11,762 nt of DNA from CBFGTJ01 sp965651815 (GTDB lineage Bacteria > Actinomycetota > Acidimicrobiia > Acidimicrobiales > Microtrichaceae), in NCBI GenBank assembly GCA_965651815.1, contig CBFGTJ010000097.1:1-11762 (forward strand). The letters run 5' to 3'. Positions 6,518 to 11,762 of the stretch are shown piece by piece (position 1 is the first letter of the stretch; each line of letters begins with the position of its first letter). Position numbers and translations under genes: made by a program. The notes under the pieces are model-generated. The model was not told the origin of the DNA, ran no database searches, and saw only the letters and a list, made by a program, of their open reading frames with translations.

Positions 6518-7399
6518 ATGACGTCGGTGACGAAGGCGGTCATCCCGGCGGCAGGGCTGGGCACGCGGTTCCTGCCGGCGACCAAGGCGCAGCCCAAGGA
6601 GATGCTGCCCGTCGTCGACAAGCCGGCGATCCAGTACGTGGTGGAGGAGGCGGTCGCCGCCGGCATCGACGACATCCTCATCATCACCGGGCGCAACAAG
6701 CGCACCCTCGAGGACCACTTCGACCGCAACTTCGAGCTGGAGCACCAGCTCCGCGAGAAGGGCAAGACCGACGAGCTGGACGTCGTCGTCGAGCTCGCCG
6801 AGCTGGCCGACATCCACTTCGTCCGGCAGGGCGAGCCGCTCGGGCTCGGCCACGCCGTGTCGGTGGCCCGCAAGCACGTCGGGGACGCGCCGTTCGTGGT
6901 GATGCTCGGCGACGACATCATGGACGAGCACTCGACGGTGCTCACCGACATGATCAAGGGCTTCGACGACCACGGCTCCTCGGTCGTCGCGCTGATGGAG
7001 GTCGAGCGCGAGGCGATCAGCGCCTACGGGTGCGCCGCGGTGAAGGACCGCACCGGCCCGCTGTGCGAGATCACCGAGATCATCGAGAAGCCCTCACCGG
7101 AGGAGGCCCCGTCGAACCTGGCGGTGATGGGGCGTTACCTGTTCACCCCGGACATCTTCGAGCACCTCGCGCAGCTGGAGCCCGGCTTCGGCGGCGAGAT
7201 CCAGCTGACCGACGCCATCCAGCGGATGCTGCAGCACCGCCCGGTGTACGGCTTCACCTTCTCGGACGGGCGCTTCGACATCGGCAAGAAGATCGACTAC
7301 CTCCGCGCCACGGTCGAGCTGGCCCTGCGCCGCGAGGACCTGGGGCCGGAGTTCCGGGAGTTCCTGGCCGAGCTGGCGCGCCGCGAGGACCTGGGCTGA
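6518..7399 (+). CDS. galU: UTP-glucose-1-phosphate uridylyltransferase
   Basis: This cytosolic enzyme makes UDP-glucose from UTP and glucose-1-phosphate, feeding glycan, glycolipid and trehalose synthesis. At 293 residues it has the usual bacterial GalU length. Diagnostic stretches are the nucleotide-binding N-terminus (PAAGLGTRFLPATKAQPKEM, 10-29, with the catalytic K27 region), QGEPLGLGHAV (104-114), LGDDI (130-134, metal/sugar phosphate), EIIEKP (187-192), GGEIQLTDAI (225-234) and FDIGKKIDYL (253-262). The ATG at 6518 has GAGG (6509-6512) five bases upstream. It diverges from the CIRCE-controlled FmdB-family gene and precedes moaC by 56 bases. In M. tuberculosis galU (Rv0993) also lies beside the Ruc gene and a molybdenum cofactor gene (moeA1). 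No anomaly seen. Confidence 0.98.
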   Translation: MTSVTKAVIPAAGLGTRFLPATKAQPKEMLPVVDKPAIQYVVEEAVAAGIDDILIITGRNKRTLEDHFDRNFELEHQLREKGKTDELDVVVELAELADIHFVRQGEPLGLGHAVSVARKHVGDAPFVVMLGDDIMDEHSTVLTDMIKGFDDHGSSVVALMEVEREAISAYGCAAVKDRTGPLCEITEIIEKPSPEEAPSNLAVMGRYLFTPDIFEHLAQLEPGFGGEIQLTDAIQRMLQHRPVYGFTFSDGRFDIGKKIDYLRATVELALRREDLGPEFREFLAELARREDLG

Positions 7400-7443
7400 C
7401 CGGCCTCCCGGCGCCTTCCGCGTGGCCGGGGGCTCCATCGACC

Positions 7444-7449
7444 TAAGCT
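7444..7449 (+). promoter_or_regulatory. -10 box of moaC, leaderless start
   Basis: TAAGCT fits TANNNT and ends six bases before the moaC ATG at 7456, which places the expected transcription start at or within a base of the A of ATG. The six bases between (GGGGCG) are too close to act as a ribosome binding site. Leaderless mRNAs are common in actinobacteria. No clear -35 box is visible. Confidence 0.5.
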
Positions 7450-7455
7450 GGGGCG

Positions 7456-7947
7456 ATGTCCGACCGGGGATTGACCCACCTGGATCCGCTCGGCCGAGCC
7501 CGGATGGTCGACGTCACCCCGAAGGAACCGACGCATCGGCGGGCGATCGCCCGCGGTCGGGTGTACATGTCGACCGAGACCACCTCGCTGGTCGCGCGCG
7601 GCGCGATCAACAAGGGCGACGTGCTCTCGGTCGCCCGGGTCGCCGGGCTCCAGGCGGCCAAGCGCGCCGCGGACCTCATCCCCCTGTGCCACCCGGTGCT
7701 CGTCGGGGCGATGCTGGTGAACTTCCGGATCGAGGACACCTACATCGAGGTGGAGTCCCAGGTCGAGACCGTCGACCGCACGGGCGTCGAGATGGAGGCG
7801 CTGACCGCGGCCACCGTGGCGTGCCTGACGATCTACGACATGTGCAAGTCCGTCGACCGCTCGATGGTGATCGGCGACATCGCCCTGTGGGAGAAGACGG
7901 GCGGGCGCTCCGGCAACTTCCGCCGCCAGGCCGACGGCTCGCACTGA
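7456..7947 (+). CDS. moaC: Cyclic pyranopterin monophosphate synthase MoaC
   Basis: MoaC works with MoaA in the first step of molybdenum cofactor synthesis, converting the MoaA product into cyclic pyranopterin monophosphate; it acts in the cytosol as a hexamer. The 163-residue length is normal. Family motifs: ARMVDV (15-20), NKGDVLSVARVAGLQAAK (52-69, with K53), LIPLCHPV (74-81, with H79), VETVDRTGVEMEAL (103-116) and YDMCKSVDR (127-135), containing the catalytic aspartate D128 and lysine K131. All key residues are present, so the enzyme should be active. The start at 7456 lies directly behind a -10 box. No other moa or moe gene is in the window, so the rest of the pathway must lie elsewhere. 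A hairpin follows the gene at 7962-7984. Confidence 0.98.
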   Translation: MSDRGLTHLDPLGRARMVDVTPKEPTHRRAIARGRVYMSTETTSLVARGAINKGDVLSVARVAGLQAAKRAADLIPLCHPVLVGAMLVNFRIEDTYIEVESQVETVDRTGVEMEALTAATVACLTIYDMCKSVDRSMVIGDIALWEKTGGRSGNFRRQADGSH

Positions 7948-7961
7948 CGGTCGCGCGCCAC

Positions 7962-7984
7962 GTGCCGCGGCGCGGGAGCGGCAC
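7962..7984 (+). terminator. Hairpin after moaC
   Basis: GTGCCGC (7962-7968) and GCGGCAC (7978-7984) pair perfectly around a 9-base loop, 14 bases past the moaC stop. It has no U-tract. It is a plausible terminator separating moaC from the promoter region of the next gene. Confidence 0.45.
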
Positions 7985-7999
7985 CCCGTTGCGGGTGAA

Positions 8000-8068
8000 A
8001 TGACACTGGTGTAGTTCGTCAAGGACTTGTAACATTGGGGACGCGTCCGTAGTGTTCCCGCAAGGAAC
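8000..8068 (+). promoter_or_regulatory. Promoter/operator region of the GlpR-like gene
   Basis: This is a less GC-rich island in the 199-base gap after moaC. ATGACA (8000-8005) is close to a -35 consensus, and TAACAT (8030-8035) fits a -10 box, but they are 24 bases apart and cannot act as a pair. Inverted repeats: ACAC-tg-GTGT (8003-8012), CAAG-ga-CTTG (8020-8029) and GTTCC-cgcaa-GGAAC (8054-8068). GACAC (8002-8006) matches the short WhiA core motif known in Streptomyces, though a 5-mer is weak evidence. The spread suggests a regulated promoter with a leader of roughly 100 bases. Confidence 0.35.
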
Positions 8069-8146
8069 GCCGCAGCGTCCCGTGCCCAACCGGGCCATCC
8101 CGGGCCGGCGCGCACCAGACCGAACGTCGAAGGAACCGCTCCCTCC

Positions 8147-8680
8147 ATGAACGTCTCCACCCTGGTCTTCCTCGGGCTCGCCGTCGTGTGGGCGATCGTC
8201 CTCCTCCCCGAGGTCCTGAGGAAGCTGTCCGGCCTGCGGGGCGCGGACACGATCCGTTCGTTCAACCAGCAGCTGGCCGTGCTCGACCGCTCGGGCCAGC
8301 GGCGCCGCGCCGACCGGGGCCTCGCCCCGGCGACCCACTCCAACGTGATCGACCTGGGCACCCGCAGCCGGCGTCCCGTCGCCCCGGCCCCCCGGCCCGT
8401 GCACCCCGCCGTCCGCCGCCGCCGCCAGGAGGTGCTCACCGTGCTGGGCTCCGCGGCGCTGCTGACCCTGCTGTGCACCGTCGCGTTCGGTGGCCCGTTC
8501 CTGGTCCTCCACCTGCTCGCCGACGCGCTGCTCGTCGCCTACGTGGTGGCGCTCGCCCGCCTGTCGCAGGCGGCGCCGGTGGAGCGCCGTGCCGTGCGCA
8601 CCTTCGCCGGGCCCGACCGCATCCACGCGGCGACCGTGCGTCCGACCGTGCCGGCGCCCGCCCGCCGCATCGCGAACTGA
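8147..8680 (+). CDS. glpR: GlpR-like membrane protein (gephyrin-like Glp receptor family)
   Basis: A 177-residue membrane protein. It has an N-terminal membrane segment (about 3-21, VFLGLAVVWAIVLLPEVL), a cytoplasmic loop of about 70 residues with the segment IRSFNQQLAVLDR (36-48) and a Pro/Arg-rich part, then two adjacent membrane segments (about 96-114 and 117-137), and a basic C-terminal tail. This layout and the early motif resemble corynebacterial GlpR and M. tuberculosis Rv0996, membrane receptors for Glp, a MoeA/gephyrin-like protein that links to FtsZ in division. The name is unrelated to the glycerol-phosphate repressor. Context agrees: Rv0996 lies just downstream of galU and moeA1 in M. 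tuberculosis. Here no Glp/MoeA gene is adjacent; moaC takes that place. GAAGGA (8129-8134) lies 12 bases before the ATG. The membrane topology is solid; the GlpR assignment is moderately supported. Confidence 0.6.
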   Translation: MNVSTLVFLGLAVVWAIVLLPEVLRKLSGLRGADTIRSFNQQLAVLDRSGQRRRADRGLAPATHSNVIDLGTRSRRPVAPAPRPVHPAVRRRRQEVLTVLGSAALLTLLCTVAFGGPFLVLHLLADALLVAYVVALARLSQAAPVERRAVRTFAGPDRIHAATVRPTVPAPARRIAN

Positions 8681-8688
8681 ACGGCGCC

Positions 8689-9360
8689 GTGTCGTCCGCG
8701 CGGGACCACCTCGCGCGGATCGTCCGCGAGGTCGACGAGTCCCTCAGCGAAGCCAGCGCAGCCCGCGAGGTCGCACTACCGGGGTGCCGCAAGGTCATCC
8801 GCGAATGCGGCTCCGCCATCAAGGCGGTGCACCGCCTGCGCACCGACGAGGCGCTGGAGACCCTTGGGCGGGCCGAGGCGACCCTGCGCGAGGTCCAGCG
8901 CGCCCTGGCGGACCACCCGGCGATCGAGCACGCCGGGTTCCTCCACGACGCGGAGAAGGAGTACGTCGAGGCCCGCTGCGTGGTGGCGCTCGTCGGCGGG
9001 ACGCCGCTGCCCACCCCGACCGAGCTGCACGTCGGCGGCCCTGCGTACCTGCGTGGCCTCGCCGAGGCCGCCTCGGAGCTGCGGCGCCACCTGCTCGACC
9101 GGCTCCGCGACGGCGACCTGGACCGTGCCACCGAGCTGCTCGGGCTCATGGACGACGTCTACGACGAGCTGTCGACCGTCGACCACCCCGACGCCGTCAC
9201 CGGCGGCCTGCGCCGCACGCTCGACGCGCTGCGGGCGGTGCTCGAGCGCAGCCGGGGCGACCTGACCACCACGACGCTGCAGACCCGCCTGCAGCGCTCG
9301 CTCGACTCCGTGCGCGAGGCCCTCGGCGACCGTGGCACCGCGGCGCCGGAGGACCACTGA
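8689..9360 (+). CDS. Translin/TRAX-superfamily protein
   Basis: A 223-residue, almost wholly alpha-helical soluble protein matching the translin superfamily in length and segment order. It has an N-terminal helix with AREVALPGCRKVIRE (25-39) and AIKAVHRLRTDEA (43-55), then HPAIEHAGFLHDAEKEYVEA (76-95), LVGGTPLPTPTELHVGG (101-117), YLRGLAEAASELRR (120-133), GDLDRATELLGLMDDVYDEL (142-161), and DHPDAVTGGLRR (165-176) followed by ERSRGDL (186-192). Eukaryotic translin binds RNA/DNA and, with TRAX, forms the RNase C3PO; archaeal homologs form similar complexes. E91-Y-V-E94 lines up with the EYVE pair of TRAX, whose glutamates are catalytic, so nuclease activity is possible. The start is uncertain: the frame has no ATG, and I chose the GTG at 8689, eight bases after the glpR stop; the ribosome site is weak. 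Close spacing suggests cotranscription with the GlpR-like gene. Confidence 0.82.
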   Translation: MSSARDHLARIVREVDESLSEASAAREVALPGCRKVIRECGSAIKAVHRLRTDEALETLGRAEATLREVQRALADHPAIEHAGFLHDAEKEYVEARCVVALVGGTPLPTPTELHVGGPAYLRGLAEAASELRRHLLDRLRDGDLDRATELLGLMDDVYDELSTVDHPDAVTGGLRRTLDALRAVLERSRGDLTTTTLQTRLQRSLDSVREALGDRGTAAPEDH

Positions 9361-9410
9361 CCGTGACGACGGTCATGCCCCGCGGTTTCCCGATGCCGGA
9401 GCGGCGCCGC

Positions 9411-9416
9411 TAGGAT
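9411..9416 (+). promoter_or_regulatory. Candidate -10 box of tRNA-Ala
   Basis: TAGGAT fits TANNNT and lies 11 bases before the mature 5' end of the tRNA, a usual distance for a short 5' leader removed by RNase P. No strong -35 box is visible at 16-18 bases; TTTCCC lies 19 bases upstream. Confidence 0.45.
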
Positions 9417-9427
9417 CCGGGGGTCCC

Positions 9428-9501
9428 GGGGGTGTAGCTCAGCTGGCTAGAGCGCTTCGGTCGCATCGAAGAGGTCGTGGGTTCGAATCCCATCACCTCC
9501 A
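9428..9501 (+). tRNA. tRNA-Ala (anticodon CGC)
   Basis: The full cloverleaf can be folded by hand. The acceptor GGGGGTG pairs with CACCTCC; the D-stem is GCTC/GAGC; the anticodon stem is CTTCG/CGAAG with loop GTCGCAT, giving anticodon CGC at 9462-9464 (reads GCG); the T-stem is GTGGG/CCCAT with loop TTCGAAT. Base pair 3-70 is G-U, the alanine identity determinant, and the discriminator is A. The 3' CCA is not encoded (the sequence continues CC-GC) and must be added after transcription. The length of 74 with a 5-base variable loop is normal. A CGC alanine tRNA fits the heavy GCG usage of this genome. Confidence 0.95.
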
Positions 9502-9513
9502 CCGCAAAGGACA

Positions 9514-9541
9514 AGGACCTCGGCCCCAGGGTCGAGGTCCT
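9514..9541 (+). terminator. First of two tandem hairpins after tRNA-Ala
   Basis: AGGACCTCG (9514-9522) and CGAGGTCCT (9533-9541) are perfect 9-base complements around a 10-base loop, 13 bases after the tRNA. It has no U-tract. It is a candidate terminator for the tRNA transcript. Confidence 0.5.
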
Positions 9542-9569
9542 GCCGCGCCGGTCGGTGGTCGGCGCGGCA
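9541..9569 (+). terminator. Second tandem hairpin, upstream of the P450 gene
   Basis: TGCCGCGCC (9541-9549) and GGCGCGGCA (9561-9569) are perfect 9-base complements around an 11-base loop. It shares base 9541 with the previous hairpin and ends 18 bases before the P450 start codon. It may be a second terminator stem or part of the P450 mRNA leader. Confidence 0.45.
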
Positions 9570-9587
9570 GGCGACGGGGGGACAGTG

Positions 9588-10790
9588 GTGACGACGACGG
9601 ACCAGCACGTCGGGATCGACCTGCTCGCGGGGGACTTCTGGGGCGGTGACTTCCACCCGGCCCTGACCTGGATGCGCGAGCACGACCCGTTGCACTGGGA
9701 CGGGCGGGTGTGGGGCGTCGCGTCCTACGACCTGGTCAAGGAGGTCTCGCGCCAGCCCGAGCGGTTCTCCAACGCCCAGGGCTGCCGGCCCGACCAGCCG
9801 TTCCCGATGCCGATGATGATCGACACGGACGACCCGGAGCACATCCGGCGGCGGAAGCTGGTGAACCGGGGGTTCACCCCGCGGCAGGTCCGGGGCAGCG
9901 AGCCGGCGGTCCGGGCCGCGTGCGACGAGATCATCGACAGCGTCATCGAGCGCGGCGAGTGCGACTTCGTGACCGACGTGGCGGCGTGGCTCCCGATGAT
10001 CATGATCGGCGACGCGCTCGGCGTCGCCCCGGAGGACCGCGCCCGGCTGCTCGAGTGGTCCGACGACCTCGTCCGTGGGCTCGTCGGCTCCGAGGGCGAC
10101 GCACTCGACCGGGCGACGGCGTCCTACGTGGAGTTCCGTGCCTTCGCCGAAGATGCGATCGCCCGGCGGCGGGCCGAGCCGACCGACGACCTCATGAGCG
10201 TGCTCGTGCACGCGGAGGTGGACGGGGAGCGGCTCGACGACGAGTCGATCATCCACGAGTCGCTGCTGATCCTCATCGGCGGCGACGAGACCACCCGACA
10301 CGTCATCACCGGCGGGATGTACCAGCTGCTCGTCGACCCGGACCAGCGTCGCCTGCTGGCCGACGACCCGTCGCTCATCCCCACCGCGGTCGAGGAGATG
10401 CTCCGGTGGGTGTCACCCATCCGCAACATGAACCGCACGGTGGTCGCCGATACCGAGCTCGCGGGCAAGCAGCTCCGCGCCGGCGACAAGCTGCTGCTGC
10501 TCTACCCGTCGGCGAACCGGGACGCCTCGGTGTTCGACGACCCGTTCACCTTCGACGCCACCCGCGAGCCGAACGACCACGTGGCGTTCGGGTTCGGCAC
10601 CCACTTCTGCCTCGGCAACAGCCTCGCCCGGCTCGAGCTGGTCTGCATGTTCGAGCACCTGCTCGAGCGCATGCCGGACATGGAGCTGGTGGACCCCACC
10701 GAGCCGCGGAACCGCCCGGCGAACTTCGTCTCGGGCTACGAGTCGATGCCGGTGCGGTTCACCCCGGGACGGCGGCGCCGGAGCGGTTGA
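9588..10790 (+). CDS. Cytochrome P450, CYP142-like
   Basis: A 400-residue soluble bacterial cytochrome P450. Visible landmarks: the C-helix HxxxR (H85, R89) contacting the heme propionates; the I-helix GGDETT (231-236) for oxygen activation; ExxR (E270, R273); and the heme loop FGFGTHFCLG with the iron-ligating C341. The stretch from ILIGGDETTRH through EEMLRW and the ending NFVSGYESMPVRFTP closely resemble M. tuberculosis CYP142, which oxidises the cholesterol side chain at C26/C27; a steroid or terpenoid substrate is therefore likely but not proven. Electrons would come from a ferredoxin and reductase not present here. The start is one of two adjacent GTGs; 9588 has the better distance to the G-rich ribosome site (9576-9581). 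The 3' end overlaps the convergent ABC gene by 32 bases. It is not part of the conservon. Confidence 0.95.
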   Translation: MTTTDQHVGIDLLAGDFWGGDFHPALTWMREHDPLHWDGRVWGVASYDLVKEVSRQPERFSNAQGCRPDQPFPMPMMIDTDDPEHIRRRKLVNRGFTPRQVRGSEPAVRAACDEIIDSVIERGECDFVTDVAAWLPMIMIGDALGVAPEDRARLLEWSDDLVRGLVGSEGDALDRATASYVEFRAFAEDAIARRRAEPTDDLMSVLVHAEVDGERLDDESIIHESLLILIGGDETTRHVITGGMYQLLVDPDQRRLLADDPSLIPTAVEEMLRWVSPIRNMNRTVVADTELAGKQLRAGDKLLLLYPSANRDASVFDDPFTFDATREPNDHVAFGFGTHFCLGNSLARLELVCMFEHLLERMPDMELVDPTEPRNRPANFVSGYESMPVRFTPGRRRRSG

Positions 10791-11762
10791 CCGCGGCGGC
10801 GTCGGTGCCGAGGTAGCTCGCCACCACGGCGGGGTGCGCGAGCACCTCCCCCGGGTCGCCCTGCACGAGGACCGAGCCGAGCTCCATCGCGACCAGGCGG
10901 TCGCACAGCCCCGACAGCAGCGGCATGTCGTGCTCGATCACGAGGAGCGCCGCGCCGGTGTGGTCGCGGATGCGCCGCAGGAGCGGGCCGAGCGCCTCGG
11001 TCTCCCGCTGCGCGACGCCGGCGGAGGGCTCGTCGAGGAGCATCACCGAGGGGTCGCCCGCGAGCAGGCAGGCGAGCTCGACGATGCGCCGCGTGCCGGT
11101 CGACAGCGCCGAGGTCGGCAGGTGCGCGTACGCGTCCAGGCCGAGCATCCGCGCCAGCTCCAGGGCCCGGGCCCCGGTCGCGGCCTCCGAGAGGTAGGAG
11201 GCGGGCTGGCGGGTCGCGTCGGCCACGAGCGACCGGCAGGTCACCGAACGCTCGCACGCGACCTGGATCGTCTCCAGCACCGTCAGCGACGGGAACAGCC
11301 GGGCCTCCTGGAACGAGCGGGCGAGGCGTCCCCGGGCCCGTGCGAACGGTGCCCAGCCGGTCACGTCGACCCCCCGCAGCCGGATCGTGCCGCCGTCGAG
11401 CTCGTGGAACCCCGAGATGCAGTCGAGCAGCGTGGTCTTGCCCGCCCCGTTCTGGCCGATCAGCCCGACGATCTCGCCCGGCTGCACGACCAGGTCGACG
11501 TCGCTCAGCGCGACCACGCCACCGAACCGCTTGGTCACCCCGCGGCACTCCAGCGCCGGCACGTCGTCCCGGTCGGGGACGAGGTGGCGGCGGAACGTGC
11601 CGTGCCGCGCCGCCGCGCGGTCGGCCGTGGCGGGCCCGCCGGGGGGCTGCGGGTCGGCGGCCTGCACCGGCCCGACGGACTGGACCAGGCCGGTGGGGAG
11701 CAGCGGGTCCGCGGGCGCCGTGCCGTCCGGTGCTGCGCCGACCGGTGCCGTGCCGTCCGGTG
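10759..11762 (-). CDS. LivG-type ABC transporter ATPase, partial at right edge
   Basis: An ATP-binding subunit or domain of the branched-chain amino acid (LivG) type, powering uptake of amino acids or other small organic acids. Counted from the GTG at 11667 (302 residues): Walker A GQNGAGKTT (71-79), Q-loop Q120, an unusual signature LSTG with following TRRIVELA (188-198, where LSGGQ is canonical), Walker B VMLLDEP (208-214), H-loop H246, and a typical LivG C-terminus (GDPGEVLAHPAVVASYLG). The ATPase proper starts near residue 38 (ALECRGVTKRF). The frame has no stop upstream of 11667 and continues to the window edge through a low-complexity linker with the repeat PDGTAP, so the domain is probably the C-terminal part of a longer, possibly permease-fused, protein. 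GTG 11667 remains an alternative start. The C-terminus overlaps the P450 gene tail-to-tail by 32 bases. Confidence 0.88.
   Translation of the reverse strand, partial: PDGTAPVGAAPDGTAPADPLLPTGLVQSVGPVQAADPQPPGGPATADRAAARHGTFRRHLVPDRDDVPALECRGVTKRFGGVVALSDVDLVVQPGEIVGLIGQNGAGKTTLLDCISGFHELDGGTIRLRGVDVTGWAPFARARGRLARSFQEARLFPSLTVLETIQVACERSVTCRSLVADATRQPASYLSEAATGARALELARMLGLDAYAHLPTSALSTGTRRIVELACLLAGDPSVMLLDEPSAGVAQRETEALGPLLRRIRDHTGAALLVIEHDMPLLSGLCDRLVAMELGSVLVQGDPGEVLAHPAVVASYLGTDAAAVNRSGAAVPG
11717..11762. repeat. 30-base tandem repeat in the linker of the ABC protein
   Basis: The 16-mer GCCGTGCCGTCCGGTG occurs at 11717-11732 and again at 11747-11762, a period of exactly 30 bases. In the leftward frame it encodes PDGTAP twice with a ten-residue period. 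More copies may lie beyond the window edge. The codon-periodic unit supports the view that this stretch is translated. Confidence 0.75.

Noticed and set aside
7400..7429. CCGGCC/GGCCGG inverted repeat after galU as terminator
   Set aside because: The arms are only 6 bp with an 18-base loop, and they overlap the moaC promoter area; too weak to call in this base composition.
9477..9587. P450 start at ATG 9477
   Set aside because: That ATG would lie inside the tRNA-Ala gene and the added residues are encoded by the tRNA 3' half and the two hairpins.
9588..10790. The P450 as a cvnE member of the conservon
   Set aside because: Some Streptomyces conservons carry a P450, but this one is more than 3.5 kb from cvnD, separated by several unrelated genes and a convergent gene, and resembles CYP142.
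1..11762. Mobile elements, integration site at the tRNA, CRISPR arrays or phage genes
   Set aside because: No transposase, integrase, repeat-spacer array or duplicated tRNA 3' end was seen; the genes are housekeeping or lineage-typical and of uniform composition.

Overview
The window is very GC-rich, tightly packed actinobacterial chromosome. The strongest lineage marker is a complete 'conservon' (cvnA-cvnB-cvnC-cvnD), a four-gene signalling set known essentially from Actinomycetota. A MapB-type methionine aminopeptidase with a PxxP N-terminus, a GlpR-like membrane protein and a CYP142-like cytochrome P450 agree with this. The mix suggests a deep-branching actinobacterium, perhaps Acidimicrobiia, but that rank is inference.

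Layout, left to right. Positions 1-259 hold no gene I can support, only GC-rich hairpins. The methionine aminopeptidase gene map runs leftward (260-1225). It diverges from the conservon across a 182-base gap that contains a perfect 32-bp palindrome (1268-1299). The conservon runs rightward (1408-6019) as one translationally coupled unit: a membrane sensor with a histidine-kinase-like ATPase domain, a Roadblock protein, a DUF742 protein and a small GTPase. A hairpin lies between it and a convergent zinc-ribbon gene of the FmdB family (6059-6316, leftward). The promoter of that gene carries a near-perfect CIRCE operator for the heat-shock repressor HrcA, which makes it a likely ortholog of the mycobacterial redox-regulated chaperone Ruc (Rv0991c).

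Diverging from it are galU (UDP-glucose pyrophosphorylase), then moaC (molybdenum cofactor synthesis, apparently transcribed without a leader), then a three-segment membrane protein resembling GlpR (the receptor of the gephyrin-like cell-division protein Glp), then a translin-family protein that is unexpected in a bacterium. The ruc-galU-(molybdenum cofactor gene)-glpR order resembles the Rv0991c-Rv0996 neighbourhood of Mycobacterium tuberculosis.

Next come tRNA-Ala(CGC), two back-to-back hairpins and a cytochrome P450 closest in memory to CYP142 (steroid side-chain C26/27 oxidation). The P450 overlaps tail-to-tail with a leftward LivG-type ABC ATPase. The ATPase reading frame stays open to the right edge through a Pro/Ala-rich repeat linker, so it is probably the C-terminal part of a larger, perhaps fused, transporter.

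No mobile elements, CRISPR arrays or clear pseudogenes were seen. The points most worth pursuing are the translin-like protein, the CIRCE-controlled Ruc-like gene, the 32-bp palindrome, and the GlpR-like gene beside moaC.
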